Source: Acanthamoeba lenticulata (lineage: Eukaryota > Discosea > Longamoebia > Acanthamoebidae). Taken from it: DNA of 64,000 nucleotides. How positions within the stretch are numbered: position 1 is the stretch's first letter; every line of letters begins with the position of its first letter. Shown here piece by piece: positions 10,646 through 22,200 of this stretch. The notes below the pieces were generated by a model. The model was not told where the DNA came from. It worked only from the letters and a program-made list of their open reading frames with translations, and did no database searches. Position numbers and translations under genes: made by a program. The stretch is from contig NAVB01000053.1 in assembly GCA_002179805.1 (NCBI GenBank), forward strand, positions 124,001-188,000, in the 5' to 3' direction.

Positions 10646-13600
10646 TTACGAGGGCAAACCGCACAGCTTACCACAGCCGCGACTTGAATTGGCGGCGATC
10701 ACGAAAAAGGCCATCATGAGCGCAGCCATCAGCAGCGTCGAGTAGAGAAGGATGGGTCCAAAACTGCCGCGACCGCTGCGCGTGCTGTCAACGAAGTCGG
10801 TGCCGCGACACTGCCGCACCTGGCGCGAGAGGTCGCACAACTGGCGGATGTCGCTCGCGAGCTTCTTCACTTCGTCCCCTTCCTCCTTGCGCTGCGCGGC
10901 TTGATGTCGTACCATTTGCTCATGGACCTCCAGTTGACGCACGCGCTGCTGCCACTCGTCCTCTCGTGGCTGAAACTCATCATCGTGCTTCTCCTTGTCG
11001 TAAGCTGTGGCGTCGGCGAGGGCGCGTCTCAGCTCGGCAATGGTGTCCTGCAGCTCATCCACTTGTTCGACGTCGCGCTTCCGCTCCTGTCGCTGCTTCT
11101 CGTGCAGGTCGTGAAGGACGCGCTCGTGCTCCGCCGCCAGTTCGCGCTCGCGCTGTTCGGCCTGCTCTTGGCACGCCCGCAGCGACTCCTCGATCTGCTC
11201 GCCCACCTTGCGCTGCAGCTCGGCCATTTTCTCGCCCTCGTCAGCCTGCTCGCCCTCGAGCTGCTTGACCCGTTCAGTCTCGTGCGCCAGCTGCTCCTTC
11301 AGCTGAGCCACCTCACGCTCGAGCTCCTCCCGCGCCTTTGTCGCCGCCTCCTCGACGGCAGCAGCCGCGCTCTTGGTCCGCTCCTCGGCTTGCTCGGCAC
11401 GCAGATGGGCCAGTTGCTGCTCGGCGCGCTGCTGCCCGTCCAACGTTGCCTGCAGCTTCTGATCTGCGTCGTCGGCTCTGTGCTGGAGGGCCTCGACTTG
11501 GCTCCGGAGCTCGTAGTTGGCTGCGGCAAGCTGCTTCTGCCGCTCTTGGGCTTCATCATCATCATCGTCATCCTTTCCCTCGCGTCCCTTGTTCTCCAAT
11601 GTGTCGAGCTGGCGCTGGAGATCGGCCTTCTCCTCCTCGAGGCGCTTGACACGGTTCTCGTGGTCCTGCTTGAGCTGCTGGGCGTGCTCTTCACGGGCCT
11701 TGCGCTCAGCGGCCAGCGCCTCGCGCACGGACTCAAGCTCGCGCTGAGCCTCTTGGCGCGCCTTTTGCTCGGCGGCAAGTGCCTCAGAGGTGGCGGTACG
11801 TTCGCGCTCGTGCTCGAGCTGCTCTTGGCGTTGAGTCTCGGCCCGCTGCTCCAGCCGAGCCTTGTCGTCGGCCCATTGGTCCAGGGCCGCGCGTTGCTCG
11901 GTCTCGAGCTGCTCAATGCGCGCGCGCAATGCGGCCTCCTTGTCGTCTCGCGTGCCAGCCTGCTCCAGTTGGCGGACCAGCTCGTCCCGTGCACGTTCGG
12001 CCGCTTGGCGCGCCTCCTTCTCGGCCTTGAGCTCCTCGGCCTGCGCTCGTGCCGCCTTCTCGGCCTCGTCGCTCTTCTCCTTGAGTTGCGTCCCGAGCCG
12101 AGCTTGTTCTTCAGCCCACTCGGCCTCTAGTCGCCCAATGTGCGCACGCAGCCTGCCCTCGGTCTCCTTGCCGGTCTGCTCAAGAGTTGCCAGTCGCTGG
12201 ACCAGCTCGTCTCGCGCGCGCTCGACCGCCTGGCGCGCCTCCTGCTCGGCCTGCAGGCCTGCAGCCTGGGCTCGCGCCGCCTCGAGCGCCTCTTGTGCCG
12301 TCTTTCGCTCGCGTTCGACCTCCTCGCGCTGCTTCTCGAGCTCGGCCTTTTCATCCGCCCACTGGGCTTGCTCGGCCTTGAGCCGCTCAAGCTGCGCGCG
12401 CACCTCTGCCCCGACCTCGTCCTTGCTGGCCTGCTCGGGCACGAGCGACTCAAGCCGCTGAACCAGCTCGTCTCGCGCACGTTCAGCCTCTAGACGCGCT
12501 TTCTGCTCGGCCTCGAGGCTCTCACTGGCTTGAGCTCGCGCGGCATCACGCTCACGCTCGGCCTCTTCCTTCTGCTTCTCCAGCTCCTCAACGCGCGCAC
12601 GCACCAGCTCTGTCTCGGCTTCCGCCTTGGCTTGCTGCTCGCGCTGGAGCGTCTCCAGTGTCTGGGCCAGCTCGTCTCGCACGCGCTCGGCCTCTTGGCG
12701 CGCCTCGCGTTCGGTCTTGAGGTCTGCAGCTTCTTCAGCTTGCGCCTCCTCTTGTTGTTCGCCCTCCTCGGCATGCACCTCGAGCTGCTTTTCCAGCTGG
12801 GCCTCATCGCTCTTCTCCTTGAGTTGCGCCTCGAGCTGGGCCTTTTCTGCTGCCCACTGGGCTTGCGCCGCCTCGAGCTCCCCGATGCGCGCTATCTGGG
12901 ACTCTGTTGCGGCTTCGACCTCCTCCATGCTGGCTTTCTTACGCTCGAACGCTTCCAGCCGCTGGGCCAGCTCAGCTTGATCGCGTTCAGCCTGAAGCTT
13001 ATCGGCACGAGCTTCAGCCGCCGTTTTCTCGGCTTCCTCGCACGCCTCTTGCGCCGCCTGAAGCGCGCGCTCGACCATGTCGGTCTTCTTGAGTTGCTCC
13101 TCGAGCCTCGTCTTGTCGTCCGTCCACTTGGCCTGCTCGGCCTCGAGCTGCTCGATGCGCAGCTTCGCCTCGGCCTCCTTGTCGGCCTGCTCGCGCTCGA
13201 GCCTCTCCACCTGCTGGGCCAGAGCTGCCCGTGCGGCTTCCAGATCGCTCGCTCGCTGGGCCTCCTCCTGGCGCCTTTTCTGCTCGACGGCCAGCTCCTC
13301 GCCCAGAACCTCGCACGCACGCTTGGCCTCTTCGGCCGCGTCCTGCTCGCGCTCGGCGTGGGCCTTGAGCCGCGCCTCGAGCTGGTGCTTCTCCTCTGCC
13401 CACTGGGCCTGCGCCGCCTCGCGCTGCTCGACGGACGCCTGCACCTCAGCGGCATTGGCCTCCTTGCCGGCTTGTTCCCGCTCTTGCAACTCGTGGACGA
13501 GCTGCTCCAGCTTGGCCTTGCCGGCCTCGACCTCGGTCAAGCGCTGGACCACCTCGTCGCGAGCCTTGCGCTCGGCAGTCAGTTCCTCCTGCACAAACAG

Positions 13601-13960
13601 CTTGTGTGCGAGCTCGGCGTCGGCTCGTGCCGCCTTTTCGGCCTCGAGCGCCTCTCGTGCGCGTTGGGCCTCGTCGGTCTGCTGCTCGAGGCGTTGGCGC
13701 AGCTCGTCTGCCTCGGCCTCGGCGCTTGCCTGCGCGTCGGCCTTGGCTGTTTCGAGTTGCTCGATTTGGGCGCGTAGCTCGGCCTCGGTCTCTGCGCGGG
13801 CCTGGGCGATGTCAGCCTTCTCGCGCTCGAGTGCCTGCACTCGCTGCTCCAGCTCCGATTTCTCGGTCTGCGCCGCTTCCTTGGCCGCCTGGGCCTCATC
13901 CCGCTCCGTCTCCAGGTCGTGCAGCCTGGCCTCGATGGCGTCATTGTCGTTGTCCTGAGT
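10646..13960 (-). repeat. Segmental duplication, tail block of copy A (partner 28880-32375, inverted)
   Basis: The coiled-coil and anchor part of copy A is nearly the same as copy C. Shared stretches include LAAERKAREEHAQQLKQD, RQLDTLENKGREGK, LRACQEQAEQRERELAAEH and KKLASDIRQLCDLSRQV. Indels are mostly in charged repeats. The partner lies on the opposite strand. Confidence 0.85.
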
Positions 13961-16900
13961 CGACGGCTGCTGCTGCTGCTCCGCAATCGCCTTGAGGCCC
14001 TCCACCTCGGCGATTCGCTGCTCCAGCGACTGCGCACCGCTTGAGTGAAAGCGAAAACGCTAAGACAAAGGTACAGGAAGGCGTACCTCGCCGAGCTGGG
14101 CCTCGCGCCTTCGGGCCTGCTCCTGGACCTCTTCGAGCTCGCGCCGGTGCTCTTCTTTGGCTCGCGCCAGCCCATCGGCCAACTCCTCACGCACGCGACG
14201 CACCTCGGCCGCCTCCCGTTCCTGTGCCTCAGCCCGCTCCTTCTCACGCTCGGCTGTCGCCCTCAGGATCTGCTCTTCGCGCTCGCGTTCTCGCTTGTCG
14301 CTCGCCGCGAGCTGCTCCTCGATGGCCTCCTTGGCCTGCCGCAGCTCCTCCACTTCGGCGTCGCGCTTTTGCTCGTGCTCGCGCAGTCGCTCCTCGAGAA
14401 GTTCCTGCTTCTCCTTGAGCGCGTCTTCCTTCTCCTTCTTGAACATCTCCTCGACCTGCTCCTTCCATCTCCGTGCCTCTTCCAGGTTATCGTTTCGTTC
14501 TTTCTCCTTCGCGCTTCGTTCTTCTTGCAGGGCAGCAGCCAGTCTTTCGCATTCGCGCTCCAGCGTCGCACGCCTTTCATCAATCTCTGCTGCCTCGCTT
14601 CGTTGCTCTTCTTCCTTAATCTGTCGCGCCACACCGTTCTGCTGTTGCTGCTCGAGCTTCTCGCGGAGGGACTCAAGCTGGCTCTGCTGCTCGGCCACCT
14701 GCCGCCTCAGCCGCGCCACCTCGTCCCGCTTCTCGGCCTCTTCCTGCGCTTGTCGCCGCTGGGCCTCGTCGCGCTGCTCGAGCTCCTCCACCACGGCGTG
14801 CAGGCGCCGGCTGGTGTCGGCCAGGCTCGGGCGCTCGCCGGGCCGCGCACGGCAGCACTGCTTGGCCAGCTCCACCAGCGCAGGCGGACCTGATCCAATA
14901 GTAATGGTGATGATGATGATGCCCGCGCGTGGTAACGATGACGACGAGGATGATGACGTCAGCCCAGCGCATGCTGACTTGGGGGGAGGGGGCGATGATT
15001 GGTGGTGGGGAGGGCGTACAGTCGGCAGGGATGACGATGGTCGGCTCCGAAGCTGGTGCCGCGCTGGGCTCGTTCTCCTCCGTCGGAGGGGAGACCTCGA
15101 TGACGGCAGCGAACTCGGCGGTCTCCTTGCGGGACGAAAAGGCGTCGAAGAAGAGCGACACGTACAGCTGGATGGCGCGCTCATCCGGATCGCCGCCCAG
15201 CAGGTCATTGGGTTCTATCAGGCGCGGCACACCGAGGTGTGTCTCGGCCAGCTCAAACACCAGCGGCAGCAGCTCCTCAGGCGGCTGTCGTTATGATCGT
15301 GAGCACATCACGAACAGCAATTGGCCAATAAAAATGCATGGAGGTCACACGAACCTTGTCCTTTACGGCCGCGAGATCGAGAAGTGTTGGGTCGAAGCGT
15401 GAAATGAGAGCCGCAAACGTTTGGCCGTCCCGGAATCCGTACTGTTGTTGTGGTGGGACCACCTCAAAGCCATCAGCACAGGAGGACGAGATCCAGGCCC
15501 GCTTTTGCGCGCCGACCAACGAATGGGCAGAGAAGTAGAAAGGGACGTGCCTTGAAGTCAGAGGGGACGACGCCCAAGACCTCAGTCTGCTCGCGCACCC
15601 ACCGCATGAGTCCCTCCTCCATCGATCCTCCACCTGCGGCCTCCGCTCCGCCCGGTGAGCATGTGCCACCACGGAAAAGAATTTGCGCACGGCGCGAAGA
15701 GGGGGGGGGAGGACCTTCAAGGGAGGCCAGGCGACGCATCTGGAGACCCTTGAAGAGGCTCCACACGAGGCCCAGGATGAGCTTGAGGTACCCGTTGTAG
15801 ATGTCCTCCGACCCGATCCCGACCAGCTTGATGTGCATGTCCTTTTGGATGAAGGCCAGCCCGATGCTCAGGTTCTCCAGCATCGTGATCTTGCTGTTGG
15901 GCTTTGCCGTCCATCGCCGCATCTTTTCGTGTTTGTGTCATTGCGTGTCAGGAAATGCACAAGCGCAATGGAAAAGCCGCTGGGGGGGGGTTACCTTGGT
16001 GGAGTTGACGATCTCGAGGAAGTGGTTGAGCAGGGTGCCGTCCTTGAGGTCATCCTGCAGGTTGTCGATCTTGAGCTCTCGTCGGCTCAGGTATCCGTTG
16101 AGCCACGCCGTGAACGCCTGACCCCGCCGCAAACGTGCGTCCACCGCAAACACGCCAAGAGCACCATGAGATCACGTTCCCTGCGTAGGCTCAAATGTGT
16201 GCAGTCGCGGTACCTTGATCTGGACCTGTTCCCAGTTGGACTCCTTGAGGGCGGCCTCCTTCTTCCTCTCTCTCAGCTCGTCTGACGAGAACAGCCCGCC
16301 GCGCCGCGCGTATGACCCCGATGACGACAGGTCGAGACCCGACGATGAGCGCGGGGACAAGTGTCCACCGCTGCCCCTGGGGGAGGTCGTGGAGGGCGTG
16401 GAGGGTGTGGCCACGCTCGAGGATGATGAACGCAACGCGTCCAGGCTTCCGCCGTTGCTGTTCCCGATGGACCGCGTGCGGGCGTGCCCGCGGCCCGGCG
16501 AAGGCACCGAAAGGCGGACGCCCGATGAGGATGAACCCAAATCGATCGACGGGATGGCTTGTGCTGAGGGAAAGGCCACGAGAGAGTCCGTCCCCGCACG
16601 GCAGCGCACAGGCGGCTTGCGGGTGATCAGCTCTGCGCATGTCAACAGAGTCATCCCATCCGCAAGAAGAAGAAGAAGAAGGACAGTGTAAGCTCGAGCG
16701 CGCAAAATGGCAAGACTGGGTGGCATTGTGCACCCACGAGAAGCAGGCCCAAGTCGGCGGTGAGTTGGCTGCTGGGATCCTCTCCGGCAGCGTCGCTTGT
16801 CGTCGTCGAGCATCGGAGGCCGACCAGCTGCATTCGCTGTTGTTGTTGTTGTTTGTCCTTCTTGTGCTTGTCGACCAGCACATGATGGGCGTCGACCACT

Positions 16901-17551
16901 GGCACCACCTTGTTCTTCTTGTCCGCGCGCTCATCATGCACCAGGAGTGTGGCCAAACTGGCCACGTCCTCGGCCACCTGAGCCCGTTCCTTCCATGACA
17001 TCTCGCTGGCCGCCATGCGCAGCTCCATCGACATGAGCCAAGCGCTCCGATCAGAGTCAAAGTGGACTTTAGGCGAGGGGGGCTTACCTAGTGGCATCTT
17101 GAAGCAGCTCTCGCAGCGGCACTTGGTGGCCCTCGGAGGAGCACTCGGCCACGGCCAACACCGCTTTCTTCGTGTCCTTTCCATCATCTCCATCGCCGCC
17201 ATTTGCGTCTTGCGTTACGAGAAAGCCGACAATGGAAGCCAGACGCTCGTCGCATCCCGTCACCGCCCTTGCGTTTTTGTTGTGAGAGTGTATGTGTTGA
17301 GCACGCATAGACAGTGAAAGAGAGGGAGAGGGGTGGAAGTACTGAAGGTGTGCAAGGAGGTCAGTGTCGTGACTTGCAGCACCGGTGTCAGACACGAAAG
17401 CGGGCCGGCCTCTGAAGCCTGCTCTCCGCACCTCTCTCCCCTTCCTCTCGGTTGCATCCAACTCCGAGCCGGCAGAAAAGGTGACGTCGTCCTGGGCAAG
17501 CCACACAGGCGCAGCGGGCACAAGGCCTCCTGCCGGAGCCGTGCTCTCCAT
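10646..17551 (-). CDS. Copy A: pseudokinase interrupted by tandem CH domains, giant coiled coil, C-terminal membrane anchor
   Basis: Start ATG 17551 (MESTAPAGGLVPAAPVWLAQ). The first exons read as a protein kinase fold: DERLASIVGFL, PLRELLQD, SWKERAQVAEDVASLATLL, HHVLVDKHKK and ADLGLLLVELITRKPP match kinase subdomains IV-IX. The HRD loop reads VPVVDAHH and DFG is absent, so catalysis is unlikely. A Ser-rich linker leads into CH1 (about 16119-15715; FTAWLNGYLSRRELKIDNL, LKDGTLLNHFLEIV) and CH2 (about 15640-15120; FRDGQTFAALISRFDPTLL, PDERAIQLYVSLFFDAF). At about 14890-14785 comes LVELAKQCCRARPGERPSL, the kinase subdomain XI that was missing. A Glu/Arg/Ala-rich coiled coil of about 1,300 residues follows. 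One transmembrane segment (ILLYSTLLMAALMMAFFVI, about 10690-10760) and a short tail ending GLPS close the protein. It probably links actin to a membrane. The head is about 95% alike in copy D and the tail about 90% in copy C. Confidence 0.8.
15350..17551 (-). repeat. Segmental duplication, head block of copy A (partner 32690-34830, inverted)
   Basis: Exons and introns of the pseudokinase and the CH1/CH2 region are conserved between copies A and D at nucleotide level. The similarity includes intron positions and much intron sequence, for example the intron before the first CH1 exon ending gcggcggggtcag. Confidence 0.88.
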
Positions 17552-17705
17552 CCTTACTACTTTTGTTTAAACTTTCGAGAGAGCGCAACCGACCTCTCGG
17601 TCGTCGCATTCTTCGCCTGTGGGGCGACCTTAATTTGCATTTCTCGATCATTTCGCTTTCGTTCTTTCAACGTCTTTATTTCTCTTTGGTCTCGCTTGAT
17701 GTATT

Positions 17706-18890
17706 CTAGAACTGCTTCGCGTCCAGCTGCTTCTTGGATTCGGTGTTGATAGCAGTGCCAACAATGGTCACAGGCACGTAGCAGCTGTTCATTACAGCTT
17801 GGCTCGACGAACCCATAATCGTCCTATTGCCGGACCCCCCCCCTCACGTTAGTTTCCGCCTTGGGTTTCGCCAGGCGGCAGAAGAAGGTGCATACCTGCG
17901 CATGCCGGACACGTTCTCCCTACGGCCGATCACCACCGACGTCGCTCCCTTCTTGTCGGCAAGCTGGACACACACACGAGTACGCCTCCTTCAGCATTTT
18001 TCACTCTCGGCGAGACTGGGGCAAGGGAGAGTGGACGTACCCTGCAAACTTCGTCACCAAAGCCAGAGGTGGAGGTATAGGAGAAGTGCTTGAACTTGCA
18101 GTCACGCCCCGCTCGCTTGCACAGGCTCTCGTAGTGATCCTCGATCTCGAGGAGGTCGGGCTTGTCGCTGTCCTTGATGCCACGGCCCATCCACGAGTGG
18201 ACGCCGTGCACCAGCAGCAACGTGTGGTCCTTGGGCAAGTTGCGCGCCGCATAGAGCATCGCTGCAAGCCAGAGAGATCGCAAGTTGTCAATAAGCACGT
18301 CAAACACTGGAGACGAAAGGAGGACACATGTCGAACGTACCTCGGTCAGCGCCAGCAGAGCCGTCAATGCAAATGATATCAGACTTGCCGCTGATCTTGT
18401 CCTTGATGTAGCTCTTTCTCTCCTTATAGCTCTCCATGGTCTTCTTGTCGGCCTTTTCCTTGCTGATCGGCCGGCGCCTGACGTCCTCGCGGTTGCCCCG
18501 TCGATCGTCGATGTCGTCCATCAGGTAGGGCCTATCCTCGGGGTCGACAGCCAGGTGCGGGTCCATGGCCTTGCCAATTCTCTTCTCATAGCGCCTGATG
18601 CCCTCGAAGCTGCCCCGTCGGTCATCGTAGTCGTTATCGTAGTCATCCATCAGGTAGGCACGGTCCTCAGGATCGACAGCCAGGTGGGGGTCCAGAGCCT
18701 CACCGATCTTCCTCTCGTAGCCGGCTCGGGACGACGACCTTTTCCTGTAGCTGCTCCGCTTGAAGTCCCTTGGCAAGTCGTCTCCCTCCTCAGTGAGGTC
18801 CATCGTCAAGTAGGGCCTATCCTCGGGGTCGACAGCCAGGCGCGGGTCCAGGGTGTCGCGCATATCTCTCCTCTGCGTCTTGTAGCTCAT
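17706..18890 (-). CDS. Universal stress protein (UspA-like) with three N-terminal repeats
   Basis: The N-terminal 115 residues contain three copies of a motif of the form LDPxLAVDPEDRxYL, about 40 residues apart (LDPRLAVDPEDRPYL, LDPHLAVDPEDRAYL, MDPHLAVDPEDRPYL), each followed by acidic and basic patches. A UspA fold follows: KSDIICIDGSAGADRAMLYA, KDHTLLLVHGVHSWMGRG, LADKKGATSVVIGRRE and the C-terminal nucleotide-binding strand GSSSQAVMNSCYVPVTIVG. The GSSSQ element fits the ATP-phosphate loop of ATP-binding Usps. Three introns, the last at about 17830-17900. Transcribed away from copy B across a 326-bp shared upstream region. The function of the repeats is unknown to me. Confidence 0.82.
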
Positions 18891-19216
18891 GGTTAGTGGT
18901 TCTTGAGTTGAAGTTGTGTTTTGACGATGTAGTGCTTGCCGCAGGCTTTTGACCTTGAACCGGGACCCATAGCTTCGTCGAGATTTCTATCGTGTGCTGT
19001 CTGGCCTTCACCAGCGAGCCATCAGGAACACGCCAGCTACGCAAGCCTTGGTGCAGCGCCTGTGGTGGACTGCAGAACAGAGGGAGCGGGTTTCTTAATG
19101 GCCCTGCTGACGTCACCTCATTTCTGCCGACACCACTTTTTTAGGGTTTTTCTATTTGGGCGCGAAACGGTGAGGCTCACTTGTTCAACTTGAGCGGGGA
19201 GGGTTCTCCGGAGGAG
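18891..19216. promoter_or_regulatory. Shared upstream region of the Usp and copy B genes
   Basis: The 326 bp lie between two divergent starts (18890 minus, 19217 plus). No conserved coding signal is visible. It must hold both promoters, but I could not name specific elements. Confidence 0.45.
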
Positions 19217-22200
19217 ATGGCAGGGTCCAGGAACGCGGAGCCAGCGTGGCTGCAGGAAGAGCTGAAGGTCACCTCAACAGGCAGAGAAGAGGTGCGACAC
19301 TCTTCCACTCTCCGCACGCACAGCTGTGGCGCTCACGTACTTCCAATAGATTGTGGGTAAAGGATTCTATGCCGGGTCTCCGGTCGACCTCCGAAGGTGG
19401 CAGCCAACCGAATGCACCCAAGAGAGACTTTCGGAGTGCATTCAAGCCCTCCGGTGCGTCAATTCCTTCGTGCTGCCGCTTTGCTGGCAGACTGCCAACC
19501 ACTATCTATGCAGGGCGGTGGAGCATAGAAACGTCGCGAATGTCCTCGGTGCTCACAAGTCCCAAACCAACAATGAGGTATGGTGGTGCTCTCGTCTTTC
19601 TTGTTCGTTTGCCTATTTACCGCAGTGGACAGGTTTTTGTTGTGATGCAACCGCTGGGTGCTCCGCTACACGACAGCATCCAAGATCACAAGAGGTACAC
19701 ACGACGGCGGTGAATTGGCTTTATCTTGAGTTAAACTCTTTTTGCTTCAGAAAGCTCGACTGGCGACGGCGGCTCAAAATTCTCAAGAAGGTTGGTGGTG
19801 CTGTGGCTTGTCTGCGAGATCAGCACATCAGCTTGTACGCTTCCCAGTGAGTAACGTAGATGGACGCGTGACTGATTGAACATCTGCAGTGAGGTCAATT
19901 CCAAACAGATTTATCTTTCTCCTTCGGGCAAAGTCAACTTTGCAGGTGCGTTGATGTTTCTGCTCCGTTCTTCTTTCTTTGTGCTGATTTGCACTGCAGG
20001 CTTCAAGTACCACATTCGGCAAGACACAAGCGAAGAGGAAGAAGTCCTTCAGCTCGGGGAGCTCATTGTCGGTAAGAAAGGCCTTTTCATCTCGCCCCGT
20101 TTCGTTCACGGCTGACTTCTTTGACTGCCAGAAATGATTACTCGAGATCTGCTTCCTCGTCGCCATGCAGAAAACGGATCGTTGCTTCCCTTTCCTTCAC
20201 ATTCCACTGCTCGTTTGAGTCCTGCTTTGAGGACCAAGGGATCATCAATCCGGCGCTCGTCTGGCTCCCAGATCTCGTCCCGCATGCCACTTGCCAATTT
20301 TCGTTCTCTCTCCACGTCCGCTGTGACCGTCTACTACACTTCAGAGGCAGTACAGATCCCTCCTCCTTCAACATCAGAGCGAAGGAATAGCGCATCAAGA
20401 GAGACAAGATGGGAGCGTATGCAAGTGAAGGTAGGAAATGCTTACTGTCAGTACTGTTTTTACCGCTTTGCTGAATCTCACCAATGCGTAGGCCTTCACT
20501 GCTTGGCTTAACAGTTATCTCAAGAAAAGAAATCTACGTATAAATGATCTTGAAGAAGATCTCAAGGTACCGAACTTGTGCTGTATCACCAACACCAAGT
20601 CACTAAGACGATCCACTTTGGCAGGATGGAACTCTGCTGAATCACTTCCTTGAAATTGTCTCAAAGAAGTCCTTGCCACCCTGGAACACAAAGCCACGAG
20701 TGTATGTCTTCTTTTCAAATGCCATTTCAATGTGATTCTAAGGGATGAAGCAGGAAGGTTCAGATGTTGGAGAATTTACATACTGGGATTAACTTCATCA
20801 ATAATGAATTAAATATCAAGTTGTCTGGAGTAGGGGCAGAAGGTACATTTTGATAAATAAAAACCCCTCCATTCCCGTACTCATATCACCTTGAACAGAC
20901 ATTTATGAAGGCAAGTATAAGTTGATATTGAGCATGATCTGGCATTTACTTCACAACTTACAGCTAAATAACTTGAACAAAGGTATGTGGTTTATTCTTA
21001 CATTTTGCTAAACAATGCTGATTGTGGATCACAGCATCTCGAAGAAGTGGGTCCTTGTCTGAAGGTATACTTGCATGGGTGAGCCGACAATCAGAGGCTT
21101 GGGGCATTGCTCCCACCGACTTTAAGGTACTTGACACTTCCTTTGAGAAGGAAGTGCACTTTACACTTACTGGACATCCCCAGCATTCCTTCCGTGATGG
21201 TACAGCCCTTGCAGCTATGATTCATGCCTATAACCCTGCCTTGATCAACATGGAGGAAGCAAAGAAGATGGTGCACTTCCTCGTTCAGTAGTAAAGCTTT
21301 TGAGATTGCATTCCTCACAAACATGTACAGCCGGCAGATGAATTGTGTGAGTTGGTCTTGACTTTGGCCGAGGAGCACCTCAATGTCCCCAAGGCACGCG
21401 CTGGCATTTCGTTGTTTTTTGTTTTTTTTTTTTTTCTTTAATCACGGTCCTTTAATATCTTTTTTGGCGCCAAAATCCTTGCTGCGTGTTGTGTTGTGTA
21501 GTTGCTCAGCGAGGCGGACCTACAAGAAGCAGACCCCGACGAGCGGGCAATCCAACTCTACGTTTCTCTCTTTGTGCACTCCCACACAATCGCATCGGTA
21601 CTCATCATGCATCAGTTGAGATTAAATCTCATCTGATTTACGGTGAAGACGATTAACCTTTGTGTTACAGGAGGAAGCAGAGGGAGCAACCAAGGGTTAC
21701 ACTTTGCGAATACCGCCCGACTGTACGTCTCTACCGCTTTTTTTCTCCTTTATTTACGAGCTCAAGGTTATCCGCAGGTCCATCACAACTTCTTGAGTTG
21801 GCCAAGCACTGCTGCCGCGCAGAACCGGAAGAGCGCCCATCTCTATCACAAGTTTTACGACAGCTGACGTCTATCGACGCCGAGCTGAAGAAGGTCGCCC
21901 GAGAGCAAGAGCGGGACGAAACATCGCCCAGACCATCGCCTCGCAAGGGAGAAGCGAACGGCAAACACCATACGAACGGGGACAAACACCACCCCAAGGA
22001 CAGCCAGAAGACAAAGAAGAAGAGCAAGATGACATCTTCCGGCGACATGACGGAGCAGCCCGCGGCGATGAAGGAGGCCCTCTCTGATGGCTACTCCCTC
22101 CTCACGGAGGTGAAGAACATGGCAGCTGGCGACGCCTCCGATATGATTGCCAAGTTGACGAAGCAGGTGAACGAGCTGCAAGCCGAAGTCGAGCGGCTCA

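Noticed and set aside
10901..13777. Long plus-strand open frames rich in Leu, Ala and Arg opposite the copy A rod
   Set aside because: They are antisense readings of a Glu/Arg/Ala/Leu coiled coil in GC-rich DNA; the minus-strand frame has the heptad pattern, duplicates and stop position.
14900..15000. Poly-His/Tyr stretch after CH2 in copy A
   Set aside because: It reads from a CAT-repeat just before a splice acceptor, so it is most likely intron read-through and not a metal-binding tag.
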